From Plantago ovata (lineage: Eukaryota > Streptophyta > Magnoliopsida > Lamiales > Plantaginaceae), in NCBI GenBank assembly GCA_028274465.1, contig CM051456.1, forward strand, positions 126,124,880 through 126,188,879: 64,000 bases of DNA. The letters are read 5' to 3'. A program made the translations under genes and the position numbers. Every line of letters begins with the position of its first letter. Position 1 is the first letter of the stretch. The notes beneath the pieces were generated by a model. It was not told the origin of the DNA, searched no databases, and saw only the letters and a program-made list of their open reading frames with translations. Shown in pieces: positions 1-12,220 of the stretch.

Positions 1-454
1 CAAGGGTGTGTCAAGGGTATGGAAATCATAAGGGAAGTTGTAGAATCGACTTCTATTTCCCAGTTTCGTTACCCATTGTTGTCATTCAGGGACTTGATTA
101 CATTAGTTTTAGTAACTCGTTGAACTTGAGGGTAAGACATTTGGAATCAACTTCTTCAATGGAACAATTTTGCAAAGACACTGTTATGAGCTTCTGGCAT
201 TACCATGGAGGGTGTCAAGTGGGTCATGTCGTTGATCACGAGTATAGAGTGCTAGGTGTGGACTCGTTGCGTATAATTGATGCATCGACATTTTTGGAAT
301 CACCTGGTACGAATCCGCAAACCACAATTATGATGCTAGGAAGGTAAGTTAAAAGATCGAAGAAACTCAGACAACTATTATTGTACATAAATGCATCTCT
401 AACTTCTTTTTTTATTCCAGGTACATGGGACTGAAAATTCTAGCTCAAAATTAA
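1..454 (+). pseudogene. 3' end of a HOTHEAD-like GMC oxidoreductase gene, frameshifted
   Basis: This is the C-terminal part of an FAD-dependent GMC oxidoreductase, cut by the window edge. Frame 1 reads CVKGMEIIREVVES from base 7, matching the equivalent exon of the three downstream paralogues. Near 111-125 the frame breaks: TTAGTAACTCGTTGAAC is one base shorter than TTAGTAAATCCCTCAAAC of the gene at 14,177, and staying in frame 1 hits TGA. The next frame then continues correctly through SFWHYHGG, the GVDSLRIIDASTF block and PGTNPQTT. The exon ends at 343, a 77-bp intron follows, and the last exon (421-454) gives YMGLKILAQN and TAA. The catalytic His (WHYHGG) and Asn (GTNPQ) are both present, so the break looks recent. 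Either a pseudogene or an assembly error. Upstream exons lie outside the window. Confidence 0.85.
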
Positions 455-1184
455 ACCTAGCTTGTAATCAATCCTTCATTGTACATGAGATCGATGTACA
501 TTTAACATCTTCATGAACTGAGAAGTAAAAACCATCCAAGCATGAAATATTTGGATTCTATCTAATTGTTTTGAACTCCTATTTCCCAATCTCAATCTCA
601 CCAACTTGAATCACATAAGAAAATTTATTGTTTAAACCATATCTATGTTTTTTTTTATAGAGCAATTAATATATGTTGTCGATCATTTTTAGCCACAAGT
701 CCAAGAAAAAGTCATAGTTCTAATCCAAACATTAATTTTCCAACTTCCCAAACGAATGTTATTAATTGTTACATTTAAACTTTTTATGATTAATCTGCGC
801 GCATTTTCAACTTTAATTAAAATGGTAAAGTGGTTTACTCGTTTAAGTTTTCCAAAAATTTCCACCCAATCTCTACTAACTAAATCACTTCCTAATTATC
901 CTATTCGGGCAACTCCTTATGGTTTGGGGCTTTAAACATATAAGCCTAAAAAAAGTCCCTCTCAAATTAAAGACTTCGAAGGTTTGGATGCTAATTGGGA
1001 ATTCTATGCGGATCCCATTTGTCACAAATTACTCCATTATTTCATTTCCTACTTAAAATATTAAACAATTATTTTCTATATGTTTTTGCCTTTTTGGTCT
1101 TAAAGGGTAGCCCATTCAGTAGCTCAAAAAAACATCCATTGAAAATATTTTTGGGTTTAATTGAGGATTTAAATCCTAATTAAT
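455..1184. other. Intergenic, no gene seen
   Basis: This is AT-rich DNA downstream of the truncated oxidoreductase gene. Only the presumed 3' UTR just after 454 can be inferred. I see no open frame with recognisable similarity and no structured repeat. Confidence 0.5.
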
Positions 1185-2040
1185 TAATCGAGGGTCAATT
1201 TCATATATTACCCCTCTTAGATATTTTTATTACATATAGGTCTCTGCTAGCTAGAGTAACAATTACATTGAAGTACCATAACGTGTATTTTTAATTACAT
1301 ATAAATTCACGACTGGTTGATATGTCTCTTTTACCCCTTTCAAATTATCAGATTTTAGCAACAGCCAAACAACTTCAAGTTGTATTTAAAAATAAATAAA
1401 TAGAACTAATTAAAATTTTTAAAATAAATAAAACTAATTTAAAAAATTAAAAAAAGTTATAAAATAAAAATAAATAGAGCTCCGATCTGGAGCTGTAAAG
1501 CTCCGATTCTGGAGCTGTTACAGCTACGTCAGAGCTGCACGGCTCCATAACGGAGTTGTAAGGCTCCAGATGGGAGCTTTGAAATCTTCATTCGGGAGCT
1601 TAACATCTCCCATATGGAGATCTGTTTTTTTTCCTCCTTCCTCTTACTTGATAGCTAACAGCTCCGATTCTGGAGCTGTTAATAAATCTAATTAATTTAA
1701 AATAATTAAACATACATTAATATAATATCAGGAAGTACAGTAGTCAAAATTAACAAAATAATCTACATTCTAAATTAATATTGCAAAATTAAATCTATAA
1801 ACATAATTGAATATAAACATATTATCATATACCTCCAAAATTAATTATATTAACATAGAAACTTATATAAACCCACAAATTAACTTAAACTAATTTTTGT
1901 TAAATAAAACTTCATAAAGGTCTTGTTTGGGAAGCATTTATTGAATAAGGGCATTTTTGGAATATCAAAAATAAAATGTGATTTTGGACCTCAATGTAAT
2001 TCTTTATCTAAGAGGGACTTAAATGAAAACTCGACATCCA
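1185..2040. repeat. Palindrome-rich AGCTCC island in a possible degenerate inverted-repeat element
   Basis: A GC-richer patch at about 1,478-1,672 stands out from roughly 30 percent GC surroundings. It is built of variants of AGCTCCGATTCTGGAGCT, an imperfect palindrome, repeated and inverted at least six times. The flanks are weakly inverted to each other: TCGAGGGTCAATTTCATA then CCCTCTTAGAT near 1,190-1,228 matches the reverse complement of the stretch ending near 2,035. This suggests an old non-autonomous DNA transposon of about 850 bp. The family was not recognised and the outer ends are uncertain. Confidence 0.45.
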
Positions 2041-2111
2041 GTAGGGGTGGTATAAAAAAGACTATAAAAAAACCTATTTTTATTACCACAAAGTCACATA
2101 TCCTATTTTTA

Positions 2112-2940
2112 GGGCGTTTCTAGCGTTAGGACTCGGATGTTTTTCTTAACATACGTCCAATATTTCTAAGTGTAGAATAGACGTTCTACGCACAGAATAA
2201 CCGTTATCGTTGATTGAATTGGTAGAATTATATAACAGTTTAACAATGGCATATCTGTAAATAAAATCTCATATATGTCCATAGATTGAAAATACAAAAT
2301 TAAAATTAGAAAGAAAAAACTTTAAACACAATAAAAAATCAAATTACATAAACCTAAAACATAAAATCATTCATGTTCATAATCATTGAAACCCAGATTT
2401 GCCAAGAACCCTAAATCCCCAAATTTGACTTATTGAAATTCAAGAACAGAAGCATGGCGGATAGTCAATCGCGGAAGCCGAAGACGTATGGGGGAATGAT
2501 ATATTAGTTTTCAAATTTTCATCAACTCTTGCTACCGTGAAGGAATTTCGTAAAGAATATTGTAATTTGTTTGAAAAAAAAAACCATTTTAATTAAACAT
2601 CAAACAATATCTGTTCATCTAGAATCCACCAAATCACCCATACTTCGCTAACATGTTGTCGATCAATGAACCGATGATTATGATTTATGAAATTAATGAT
2701 GATTTAAGTTTAAAAGTATTGTTTTTTCTAATCTTAATTTTGTGTTGTATTCTTTAATTTATTTAATTTATGGACATATATGGGATTTTATTTACAGGTA
2801 TGTCATTGTTTAACTCTTATATAATTCTACCAATAGAATCAATGGTAATGATATTTTGTGCGTAGAACGACTATTCTACACTTATAAATATTGAACGAAT
2901 GTTAATAAAAAACACCCACATACTAAGGCTAGAAATATCA
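2112..2940. mobile_element. MITE with about 180-bp terminal inverted repeats (Mutator-like?)
   Basis: The first ~180 bp (from GTTTCTAGCGTTAGGA through AAGTGTAGAATAGACGTTCT and on to the stretch ending ATATATGTCCATA) recur in inverted form at about 2,755-2,940. The copies match closely, including the AAGTGTAGAATAG and GTAGAATTATATAA blocks. The interior is AT-rich and non-coding. Long inverted ends and no transposase suggest a non-autonomous Mutator-like element. The flanks CTATTTTTA and CTTTTTTAT could be an eroded 9-bp target duplication, but this is not convincing. Confidence 0.7.
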
Positions 2941-3175
2941 CTTTTTTATTACCATGTCACTAAATATTCATTTTATTACGATTTTAATGAAGAGAAAAAA
3001 GACTTTGGTGGGCCAGCATAAGTGGACCATCATGACATCAGCTAAATTGAGTTTATGGAGGGGTATATTCTTTCGCACACAGGTTCACCAGCGAGGAATA
3101 TTTAGTGGTCCAGCCCTATTATTGGATTCTTAAATTATAGGACTCTTTTGTCAAATACCATCATTTTATCCTAAA

Positions 3176-3376
3176 TACTCATCTGTTTTTTTAGATTGTT
3201 TACATATTCCATTTTAGTCCGTTTATTTAAATTGTTTATGTTTCCTTTTTTGGCAACATTTTATCTCACAATTTTATTGTGGGTCCTGCCACTAACTCAA
3301 ACACCACACACATTATACCAACCTTTTTAAAAATCGTTCCAAAAGCAAACGTAAACAATCTAAAGAAACGGATGAA
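3176..3376. mobile_element. Small MITE, Stowaway-like
   Basis: The left end CATCTGTTTTTTTAGATTGT is the inverse of the right end, which reads AAACAATCTAAAGAAACGGATG. A TA dinucleotide flanks each side. About 200 bp, TA target and TIRs resembling the common CTCCGTCC type fit a Tc1/mariner-derived Stowaway MITE. There is no coding capacity. Confidence 0.6.
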
Positions 3377-4085
3377 TATATGATTGAGATAGATTTTAAT
3401 CCATACATTCTCAAATCCTATTTTACTGTACCTCATTATTTTATCACATCAAACTCTAGCACAGTTTTTCTATCCAACCCTGATATTCCATATAATCTAA
3501 ATTTTCATTTTCTTTTCTCATTTCATTTTAATTTATTCTATTATTATAAAAGGGAAAATCAACTAAAGAAATGGAAAGCAAAGCAAAAAACAAAAATGTA
3601 AAAGTATAAGCAATAAAAAAATTCATCTTATGGATAAGATGAGAGCATACTGGTTAGATAGTTATACCCAGATGGAGACCGAGATATGATCAACATACGT
3701 ACGATCATACATCAACATAGTTTGAATGGAACTAGTCTAGAGTCTAGACTATAATGAAAAAAATAGGATGTAAGCTTTTTGTAGTGCACCCAAGGAAATA
3801 TGGGAGTTCGGTGTAAGCCCGACCCAATGGTTTGAGTTCTCTGTGGTCCCTCAGCGTCCATGGTTTACCCATAATTTGTCTAAAAAAATCTTTAGCAATA
3901 TCCTTGTACCTACTGCTCCATGGTATATATATGGGAAGTTTGGAGTGAGTTTGTTTTTAGAAATAAGGTTCTGCCGATTCGGGTCGTGGCTTATAGAATT
4001 AAGATGATGCTTGTGGATATGGTTTCTGTTTTTGTGGAGAAACCACAACAGGTTGCCTATGCTGGTATTGAAAGATAGTGTGGCA

Positions 4086-4511
4086 TGCTCCACCAATTGG
4101 ATGGAGTAAATTCAACACTGATGCAAGTTTGATTAGTTCGTCAAGTGCGGTGGCAGCGGGTGGTTTGTTATGAGATGACCACGGGGCTGGATTTTTGGTT
4201 ATTCGAAGAAGCTATTTGGAGTGACTATTAACACACTTAAGTTGCTAACATTGCGTCAAGGGCTTAATCTATCATGGGACAAACAAATTCCAAATATCAC
4301 TGATGAGAAGGAATCAGAGGTACTGACGACAGAACACCCATTACACAACTTGCTAGAAGATGTGTGGAGCTTCCTACATCGACCATGGGATAGTGAATTA
4401 ATACATACTAAACGTGATGGGAATTCTTGTGCGGATTTCTTGGCCAAGTTAGGGCATGAGGTGGACGGGTTACACCTTTGGAAATTTCCGCCTCAGTCCT
4501 TCCTATTTTGA
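4086..4511 (+). pseudogene. Decayed LINE RNase H domain
   Basis: From about 4,090 the sequence encodes WSKFNTDAS, the start of a retroelement RNase H domain (KFNTDGS type), but stop codons and a frame change follow. Another frame (4,221-4,511) carries the end of the domain: ...DSELIHTKRDGNSCADFLAK, where the conserved histidine/aspartate block (H-x-R-x-x-N-x-x-A-D-x-L-A) is clear. Upstream sequence to about 3,780 may be further LINE remains but is unreadable. A dead L1-type fragment. Confidence 0.75.
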
Positions 4512-4837
4512 ATAATGATGTAGAGAACCTAGTCCTAGTTCCTTCCTCTAATTGTAACCTTAGCCTATCATGCACATGGTGTCCAAGTCGTAGTTAGTTC
4601 ATGGACAGTGGATAGTGTACATCAGTGGGAATTATCCGAAGAGTCTAGATGTCTTATAATGTAGATAAACCAATATTTGTGGTTAGATATAATTGTCTCA
4701 CCTTATCAGTAGAGTTAGATAAGAACAAGATACCTTATCCACAGAGATGAAGTCAAATAGATTGGTATTTACCTTTAGAGTTATACTCTGCTTAGAATAA
4801 TTCTAGTTACGAAAGTATGCATGTATTGATCGATGTT

Positions 4838-4973
4838 GATCAATAAAGATGATTCACAGACGTTGTTTGTCTGTCTAATTTCCTTTGTACTATGTTGTTA
4901 GACATGCAATTTTCGGTATTGATCAATAAAGATGATTCCCCGGCGTTGTTTGCCTCTGTCTGATTTCTTTTGT
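4838..4973 (+). repeat. Imperfect tandem duplication, about 55 bp twice
   Basis: TTGATCAATAAAGATGATTC followed by a CGTTGTTTG block occurs at about 4,838 and again at about 4,918, with a few substitutions. Each copy contains an AATAAA polyadenylation-type signal. It lies downstream of the LINE RNase H remnant and could be a duplicated retroelement 3' end. Confidence 0.6.
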
Positions 4974-5841
4974 ATGGCGTTTCATGTTTATTCTATTGTT
5001 GTTGCAAAAACACGACTAAACTCTCTTTTTGTGCCAGATATCTTTGGAGGACGCATAATTTATGCGTATTATGACGAACTATTGAAAAACAATTTTAAAC
5101 ATATTTCAAGATATCACCAGTGCATCTCAACAAATAAGCTATGTATATCTATCTATACTAGCTAGGATTAGAAAAGACATCACATACACAAATACGACAT
5201 GCATGCAATGAATGTGGCATGCAAAGGTTGATACCACAAGATGAAGAGACAAATACAAATTGGAGCCATCACAAACGGTTCTGGTGACTTTTCTTGAAGC
5301 GATCAATGCATTTTTCGGTTTTGAAGATCGATGCATATTTGAAATAAAAATTAAAAGGAAGAAACAAAAATCAAGTACTAATAATAGGAATATTTTGTGA
5401 TGACATACTAATAATAGAAAATTAAATTTACAGATGATTACGTGAAATTAAATAATTGATGGTGAGGACATATATTCTGCTACAGTTGAGTAATGTGATG
5501 TAATTTGGTTTCCATGGTCATGACTATTAATACGTGCTTCTTTGTGATCGAAAAAAAAAAAAGAAAAAAAAGAGATAACGTGAAGTATACTATTAATAGA
5601 ATTTTAAATATGCACATTTCTTTCTACTAAAAATACATGAAATTAAATAAAATCCCAATACGGCAATATGCACCATGCACCTTTCAATTTCAAGAACTTT
5701 TGTGGTTTGGTCTGTAGTTTCCAGTTCAAAAGATATCCATATATCACTCAGGTACCTGCGTGTCCCCGCTACTAGCCACTAGGAGAGTGTATTCAACAAA
5801 GCCGACTTGCCGCTAAGTCATATATCAATGATCAAATTTAG
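4974..5841. other. Intergenic, promoter side of the second oxidoreductase gene
   Basis: No gene or recognisable repeat is visible. The last few hundred bases should contain the promoter of the gene starting at 5,919. Confidence 0.4.
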
Positions 5842-5848
5842 TATAAAA
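5842..5848 (+). promoter_or_regulatory. TATA box
   Basis: TATAAAA lies 71 bp upstream of the ATG at 5,919, a normal distance for a short plant 5' leader. Confidence 0.6.
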
Positions 5849-5918
5849 GGGGCCTTCTTCTTCTTTCTTCTTCCAAATGAATCATCTTCAGTTTTCTTCA
5901 AATAGATCATATTAATTA

Positions 5919-8278
5919 ATGTCTCTTTTAGTTGCTGCCTCTCTTGCCATTTTGTTATTGGTGGTTCCGTCTTTAGCTGAAAAAGGTACGATACAAGTAT
6001 TTTACTACTTAAACTTTGATTCATATTGCGTATTTTTCGCGTTTTAATAGAATTTATTGCGATAGTATTTGCCTTGAACCAATGAAACAACGAACATGTG
6101 AGTATGTGACATGTCACTAAGAGAAACAATGAACCAACTGAAGAGTTTGTGAACGTAGTTCAAGTTGCCAGTTTATAATCAGAGAGTTATTGCAATCACT
6201 CAGCGTACGAAAATATTGATATATCAACCACATGATGATTTCATTAAAAAAACTATAGTAAGTGTTCAACTAATAATTTATCAACTGTAACAGCTCCATA
6301 TACATCTTTCGCCAAAGATGCAACATTAGCTCCAGAAATAGTATATTATGATTACATAGTCATTGGCGGTGGGACCGCCGGGTGTGCGTTGGCAGCTACA
6401 CTTTCCGCCTCCTCGAAAGTATTAGTCCTCGAGAGAGGAGGTTTACCTTATGACACACTTAACGTGAAAAAGGGCACGGCTGGTGTGGCATTATTGAACC
6501 TCGCTCGGAGCTCACCAACACAATCCTTCATCACGACGGATGGCGTATATGGTCACCGTGGTCGGGTTCTAGGTGGCACATCTGTCATCAATATGGGATT
6601 CTATTCACGTGCCAGCGACAAGGAAGTGAGCGAACATGGGTGGGATCCGCAACTTGTGCGTGAGTCGTATGAGTGGGTAGAGAATAAAGTAGTTTTCGAG
6701 CCCAAGGTGCAGGAGTGGCATGCTGCAATACGGGATGGCTTGTTAGAAGCGGGATTGTCGACCTACAACGGGTTCACTTACGCACATTTGAGCGGGACAA
6801 AAATTGGGGGTTCGACATTTGATGATGATGGACATAGGCATAGTGCCGCGGATTTGTTGGAGTATGCCGATCCGATCAACATCAGTGTTATGTTGCGTGC
6901 AACGGTGCACCAAGTCTTATTCAAACTTGAACCAGGTAACAAATTATGAGCCCTAACTTTATGTACATTCATTTGGCATATATGGTGATTAATTAACTAA
7001 TTTATAAAGGTGAAAAGCCGAAAGCTTATGGAGTATTGTTTAAAGACACCAATGGAGATCCGCACACTGCTTACTTAAACGACGAATCTACAAATGAAAT
7101 TATCATGTCAGCGGGTGCACTTGGTAGCCCGCAGCTTCTTATGATGAGTGGTATTGGGCCAGCAGAACACCTTCATAACCATGGAATAGAAGTGATACTG
7201 GACCAACCATCGGTGGGCCAAGGAATGGGTGATAATCCAATGAACGGAATTGTAATTCCGTCTCCTCGAAAAATTGAAATGTCACTTCTTGAAATAGTTG
7301 GCATCACCGACGATGATGCAAACTATATTGAAGCATGCAGTGGACTCATCGAGTTCCCATGGGATCAATTCCTTGAAGACCAACAGGTAATAATTACTCA
7401 AATTTTTGCATTATGTGAATGTGAATGATTTGACTTAATCAGTACTTTTGGTAATAACTGTTAATTATGTGACAGATTAAGTGACTGCAGGTTTGTAAAG
7501 TTGCTCAGGAATATTATAATATAATTGATAAACCATCGGCCAACTCTTCAGTTCTCAAGCACACACTCAGTAGGAAGCCCATTTGAAAGATCTAACTATT
7601 CATAATACTTTCATCATGTACAGTCTTCAGATCACAGCTTGGCAGAAGTTACTAAAAAAGCGATGGGTGTGATAGGGGTCCCGAACAATACACAAGTTGG
7701 AATGATCATTCAAAAGGTTGCATTCCCTTACTCGAAAGGTTATTTGGAGCTTAGAAGCACCGATCCGAATGATAATCCAAAATTGACATTCAACTACTTC
7801 CAGAACTCTAGAGATGTAGAAATGTGTGTCAAGGGCATGGAAGTAATCAAGAGGGTCGTGGAATCAGATGCTTTTTCCAAATTCCGATACCAGTCAATTT
7901 CGTTCCGAACCTTGATGGGCTTAATGACATTACTTCCCGTGAACTTGAGGGCAAGACATCTTAAATCGGCCACCTCCATGGAACAATTCTGTAAAGACAC
8001 TGTCATGAGCATTTGGCATTACCGTGGAGGGTGTCAAGTGGGCAGTGTTGTTGATCATGAGTACAGAGTGCTTGGCGTGGACTCGCTGCGTGTAATTGAT
8101 GCTTCTACGTTCTTGGACTCACCTGGGACAAATCCGCAAGCCACATATATGATGATTGGAAGGTACAAATTGAAACAAAAATAGTTGATTTTTTTTAACA
8201 CATCTACTTACCAAGTTACTAACATACCACTCATCTCTTATTTAATGCAGGTATATGGGGCAGAAAATTATCGGATAA
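5919..8278 (+). CDS. HOTHEAD-like / (R)-mandelonitrile lyase-like GMC flavoprotein (array gene 2)
   Basis: Five exons (5919-5985, 6294-6935, 7010-7386, 7624-8162, 8251-8278) join without a frame break into 550 residues, the usual family length. Exon 1 encodes a signal peptide (MSLLVAASLAILLLVV...SLA), so the enzyme should enter the secretory pathway. The FAD-binding Rossmann motif is YDYIVIGGGTAGCALAATLS; the GMC signature GHRGRVLGGTSVINMGFYSR follows. The C-terminal domain has WHYRGG, with the catalytic His first, and PGTNPQATYMMIGRYMG, with the active-site Asn. The Asn (rather than the second His known in almond hydroxynitrile lyase) and the overall motifs point to HOTHEAD-like oxidation rather than cyanogenesis. 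The substrate is unknown. Unlike its array neighbours it has Arg in place of the second His of WHYHGG. It lacks the intron found in the gene at 14,177. Confidence 0.93.
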
Positions 8279-10519
8279 CAAAATTGTATGAAATTATGAA
8301 TATACTTTATTAATGTTTATTGTAATGTCATGAAGAATAAAATATTGTAATAGCCTTCAAACTATATAGAGTTACTATTTTGCTATCTAATTACTATTTG
8401 TGTAACACACTTAATTTAATTAAACGAATTAACAAAAATAAATATAGTGTTAGAGGGTAAATCTCAACATGTGGTCGAATTTACATCTTGAAATATAAGT
8501 TGGTCTTAAACGACTACTGCGCGTAAAAAAAAAAAAAAGTAAGTTAATGCAGCGGAATAGGATTTACCTACTGTAGATTTGCAATAGATGAATTAACATA
8601 AATGTGAAAGTAAGGTTTGTAAGAGTTTAAATTATAATGATGAAAAATAACGGGGCATCAGGTACTAATCACTTATGATTGGCGACATCATCCACTCCTA
8701 TAAGCTCAAAATCGATTGTCTAAAAATTTTAAAATATCAAGTGATAGTCTCAGTCACTTGACTAAGCAAGTTCTCATGTATATTAAACAAATATTATAAA
8801 TCTCAAATTTGGTGGTGGTGGTGGGTGATGTTTTTCTATTCAAATTTCCTTGTACCTTTTCCCGTTTCATAGGACTCTTCCAAACAGCAGCGTCTATTTA
8901 TCTGCTGCCGGTTGTATTGGATCATTTTATTCTAATTACAACCACCAGAAAACTCTCCGTTGCACCAGATCGTTACACATCTTAATAACCGTTTCATTCT
9001 GCCGAACTGTCCGGTGACTGGGTAGTACGATCACCAATCTGCCAAATTTTTGAAGCAAAGCTCCGACCAAATTATTGTGCCCATTGACGTCGAGACGAGG
9101 CAGGGTATACCTGTTAATGGGATGTTACTCCTAAATCAGGTTTTGGGGAATTAGCATTAATATGTCTTGAGATTAAATGGCCAAATCTGTCACATGTCAG
9201 ATTGCATGGTAACATTGATACAAGCAGAAAATCGAGGGACTCTGGCCTTGATCATTGTAATAGCAGTACGTGATTCGGTTTTACAATTTGTTGTACTTTA
9301 CAAATCATTGTAAATATATTCTCTCTATTTTCTCTTGGAAATATATCTATCCCATGTGGGGATGAGCATGTGCACAACAATTTACAAAATCACTCTTCTG
9401 TTGCTTATACAATTGCTATTACTCTCTGAATTTGGATTTGGCTTTTGGGAGTAACACATGAAAAGTTTACAGAATGAATTTTGTTTCATGTCACCGCTTA
9501 AAGATCCTCCACACTCCGCAGTCCCCTACTGCGTCGATTCCGTATCCTACCGCCTACTAAAAGTCTAGAACGGAAGGCTTGGAGTGGTAGATAGATGCTA
9601 ATGGTTCAATCCTTTTCACTTCTTGTTAGAAAGTTACGATTAATTCTTTGATTTCATAATGCGGTTTGATAGTACTCTCATATAATTCTTCCTTTCTAGT
9701 CATCGTGATTTCAGGAGTTTATACACCTTTGATTTAAGTAATTAATATAAGAACAATATGTCGTATTAGATTAACATTAGACACAGTTCTCAATCCCTAC
9801 GGCAGTTATGAAAATCTATAATTTCTCATATTATGAAACACATTGAATTTGTTTGGGCTGGTCAAGGTATGGGGACTTAATCTTCTTTCCTACATTATAC
9901 AAATTACAGTAATTTCATACTGGTTTAGTTGAATGGCTGAAAAAAAGCTTTAAGCAAGTGCACTTAGAAATTTGTAAAAGCTGAAGATTTTTGACATAAT
10001 ACATATTATATACCATGTGGTCGTTTAGTAGAATCAAGTAATATTGTTCTCTAGCTCTATAAGCCATAACCCATTTAATATCTCTTCATCAATATATTGA
10101 AGGCATATGATTTTTTGATGTGCTCTTTTTTTTTTAATAACTTGACAAGTTAATATCAGTTTTAATTGAGTTGCTTAGGCTTGTTTTCTACGCTACATAC
10201 TACAGCAATGGGAGAAAATTGTGAAAATGGTCGCATGCATTGTTGGTCCTTTGGAACCGCAAAATGCAAGTTATAATTGTCTCCCCTATGACTTTGTAGT
10301 AGTTAGCTATGCGTTTCTCTTTGATGTTTTCTAATCATGAATAAACATGCTTAAGAGTATCAAAATGTCAGTAGTAATATGTTCTGTTCTGATTGAGTAT
10401 TAAAACATTAGTCCCATATAATAGCAAATTTTGTATTAATAAATAAAAATCTTACGGAGAGTAAGTCATATATTTTCAAAAATATGTACATCGCGTTTAG
10501 CGTGATGCACCGACTCTAG

Positions 10520-10521
<2 letters not shown>
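8279..10521. other. Intergenic, no gene seen
   Basis: AT-rich sequence with only chance short frames. I recognise neither genes nor well-bounded transposons here; the first ~100 bp are presumably the 3' UTR of the preceding gene. Confidence 0.45.

Positions 10522-10606
<85 letters not shown>
10522..10606. repeat. (AT)n microsatellite
   Basis: About 84 bp of uninterrupted alternating AT, about 42 dinucleotide units. Likely highly polymorphic between individuals. Confidence 0.98.
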
Positions 10607-10608
<2 letters not shown>

Positions 10609-11199
10609 GTACTACTACTATCTTTTATCTTGCAGTTCTTCATATGTCGCAGGGTTAACATTTAACGCGAAGCCTACTATCTGAAAACTTAATGTTAATG
10701 TTCTGAAATCCTTTAAGGACTCATCATTCTCTTCCATTTTTCTAGGCTTACCTTGAACAGATTATATTGAATTAAGTTTTTTTAGACTACTATATCTGGA
10801 CTTTTCTGAAGACAAATACATTAATCTTTTTCCTTAAATATATTATTTGTGAATTCACTTGGCTACACAGATCCAATCTCAAGTCCATTAGCAAACTTAA
10901 AATGTTACTTTGCACGGTCTGTCAGCAGGTTCTTCTGCAATATGTATACCCCTGGTGCATCCCGACTCGGCGGGTGCTTAAGCTTACGCTCACCCCCGGT
11001 GCATCCCATCTTTAAAGTTCTTTCGCCACACTGCTTAGGACGGTTTTTTTGTGTGCTAATCTATAATTTGAGATGTCCTTGAATATTGACATTAATTGGT
11101 GATTCTTACGTTTTAATGATATGGTGAACTTAATAGCAATAGCAATGAAACATACTCCCAGTTAGACGAATTTAATATAAATATATAAGTGATATTCTA

Positions 11200-11600
11200 C
11201 ACCTCTCTATTAGTTCAAACTTTTGGGAGAGTTGGAATTCTATCATGGTATCAGAGTCTTCTAGCTCACGCCCACCTAGGTTCGGATCTCCTCGGAGAAA
11301 ACTCTGCCCCATGTTAAATTTTCACTCGATTGACCTCTCCAAAGAGGTTGAAATCGGCCACGAGTGTGGTGTAGTGTTAGAGAATTAATATAAATGATTA
11401 GATTCCGTTCCTCCCCAACAATTCGAGCTGGTGGATGAGATGAAGTTAATTCATCTTATAAGAACCTTGGTCGAGCCAGGTCTCGGAATCAAATCCCACC
11501 ACACGCATCTCCGCCCGTACTAAACTTTCCACTCGTTGAGTCTCCCAAAGAGGTTGAAATGAGCCCACAAATGTGGATTAAATTTTCAATATGTAATTTT
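11200..11600 (+). mobile_element. Degenerate LTR-retrotransposon remnant with tRNA-Met primer site
   Basis: TGGTATCAGAG at 11,246-11,256 is the usual primer-binding site complementary to the 3' end of initiator tRNA-Met, preceded by TCTATCA as expected at a 5' LTR end. Downstream, CTCCCAAAGAGGTTGAAAT-type text occurs twice (about 11,336 and 11,545) and once inverted near 11,740. No gag or pol frame survives. Boundaries are approximate. Confidence 0.6.
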
Positions 11601-11915
11601 TGTTATATATTTTACCATTATATTGTAAGAGTAATGTGTGTAATCAAACTTCAAAACTGTTCATTGCAAATTAAAAAATTAAACGGTGCAACTACTTTCG
11701 GACAAAGGGAGTGATAGAAGCACACCCCTGGCACTCGTGGGCTCATTTCAACCTCCTCTTGCCGCGGAGCGAAACCCAAGGCCGAAGTAGTAATTCCTAT
11801 ACATTCTTAGTTCCTAGACATCCTTAGTTCACCAAAACACTTTGAAATTTGATATTCGCGGTTTTCATTTCATCATCTATAATCATTCTACTCACTCACA
11901 ATTAAATATTAAATA

Positions 11916-12220
11916 TGTAACACCCCACCACTAATTAAACGAAGGCTCGATCCTTTTGGTCCGCGCGGTTACTCCTGGGCTGATCCCTGAAGTGATATAC
12001 TGGCCTCATAGACCAACAAGTGTTCTAATACACTCACTCTGTCCTCACTCATGCGCACACCGGGAACTTCCCAGTAGGTCACCCATTCTATACTTATTTA
12101 AGAGTAAGCGCGCTTAACTCTGAAGTTCTTTTGATGTATTGCCGAAAGTAAAGGTGCACATTGTTGACATGAGTAACATTTTCAACCCCTTTAAACTTTT
12201 TGGAATTCTGGAGTGTTAAA
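11916..12220 (-). mobile_element. Solo LTR, minus orientation
   Basis: Read on the minus strand it ends GTGGTGGGGTGTTACA, and it opens with a degenerate version of TGTAACGCCCC. The internal block AAGTTTAAAGGGGTTGA matches the 3' LTR start of the miniature element at 26,802, and its end matches the LTR end before that element's primer site. Near-matching AAATA flanks are compatible with a 5-bp target duplication. No internal domain remains, so this is a recombined solo LTR. Confidence 0.65.

Noticed and set aside
10849-11082. 77-codon open frame with several cysteines
   Set aside because: No similarity, no splice or signal features, and it lies in repeat-rich DNA; the composition looks random.
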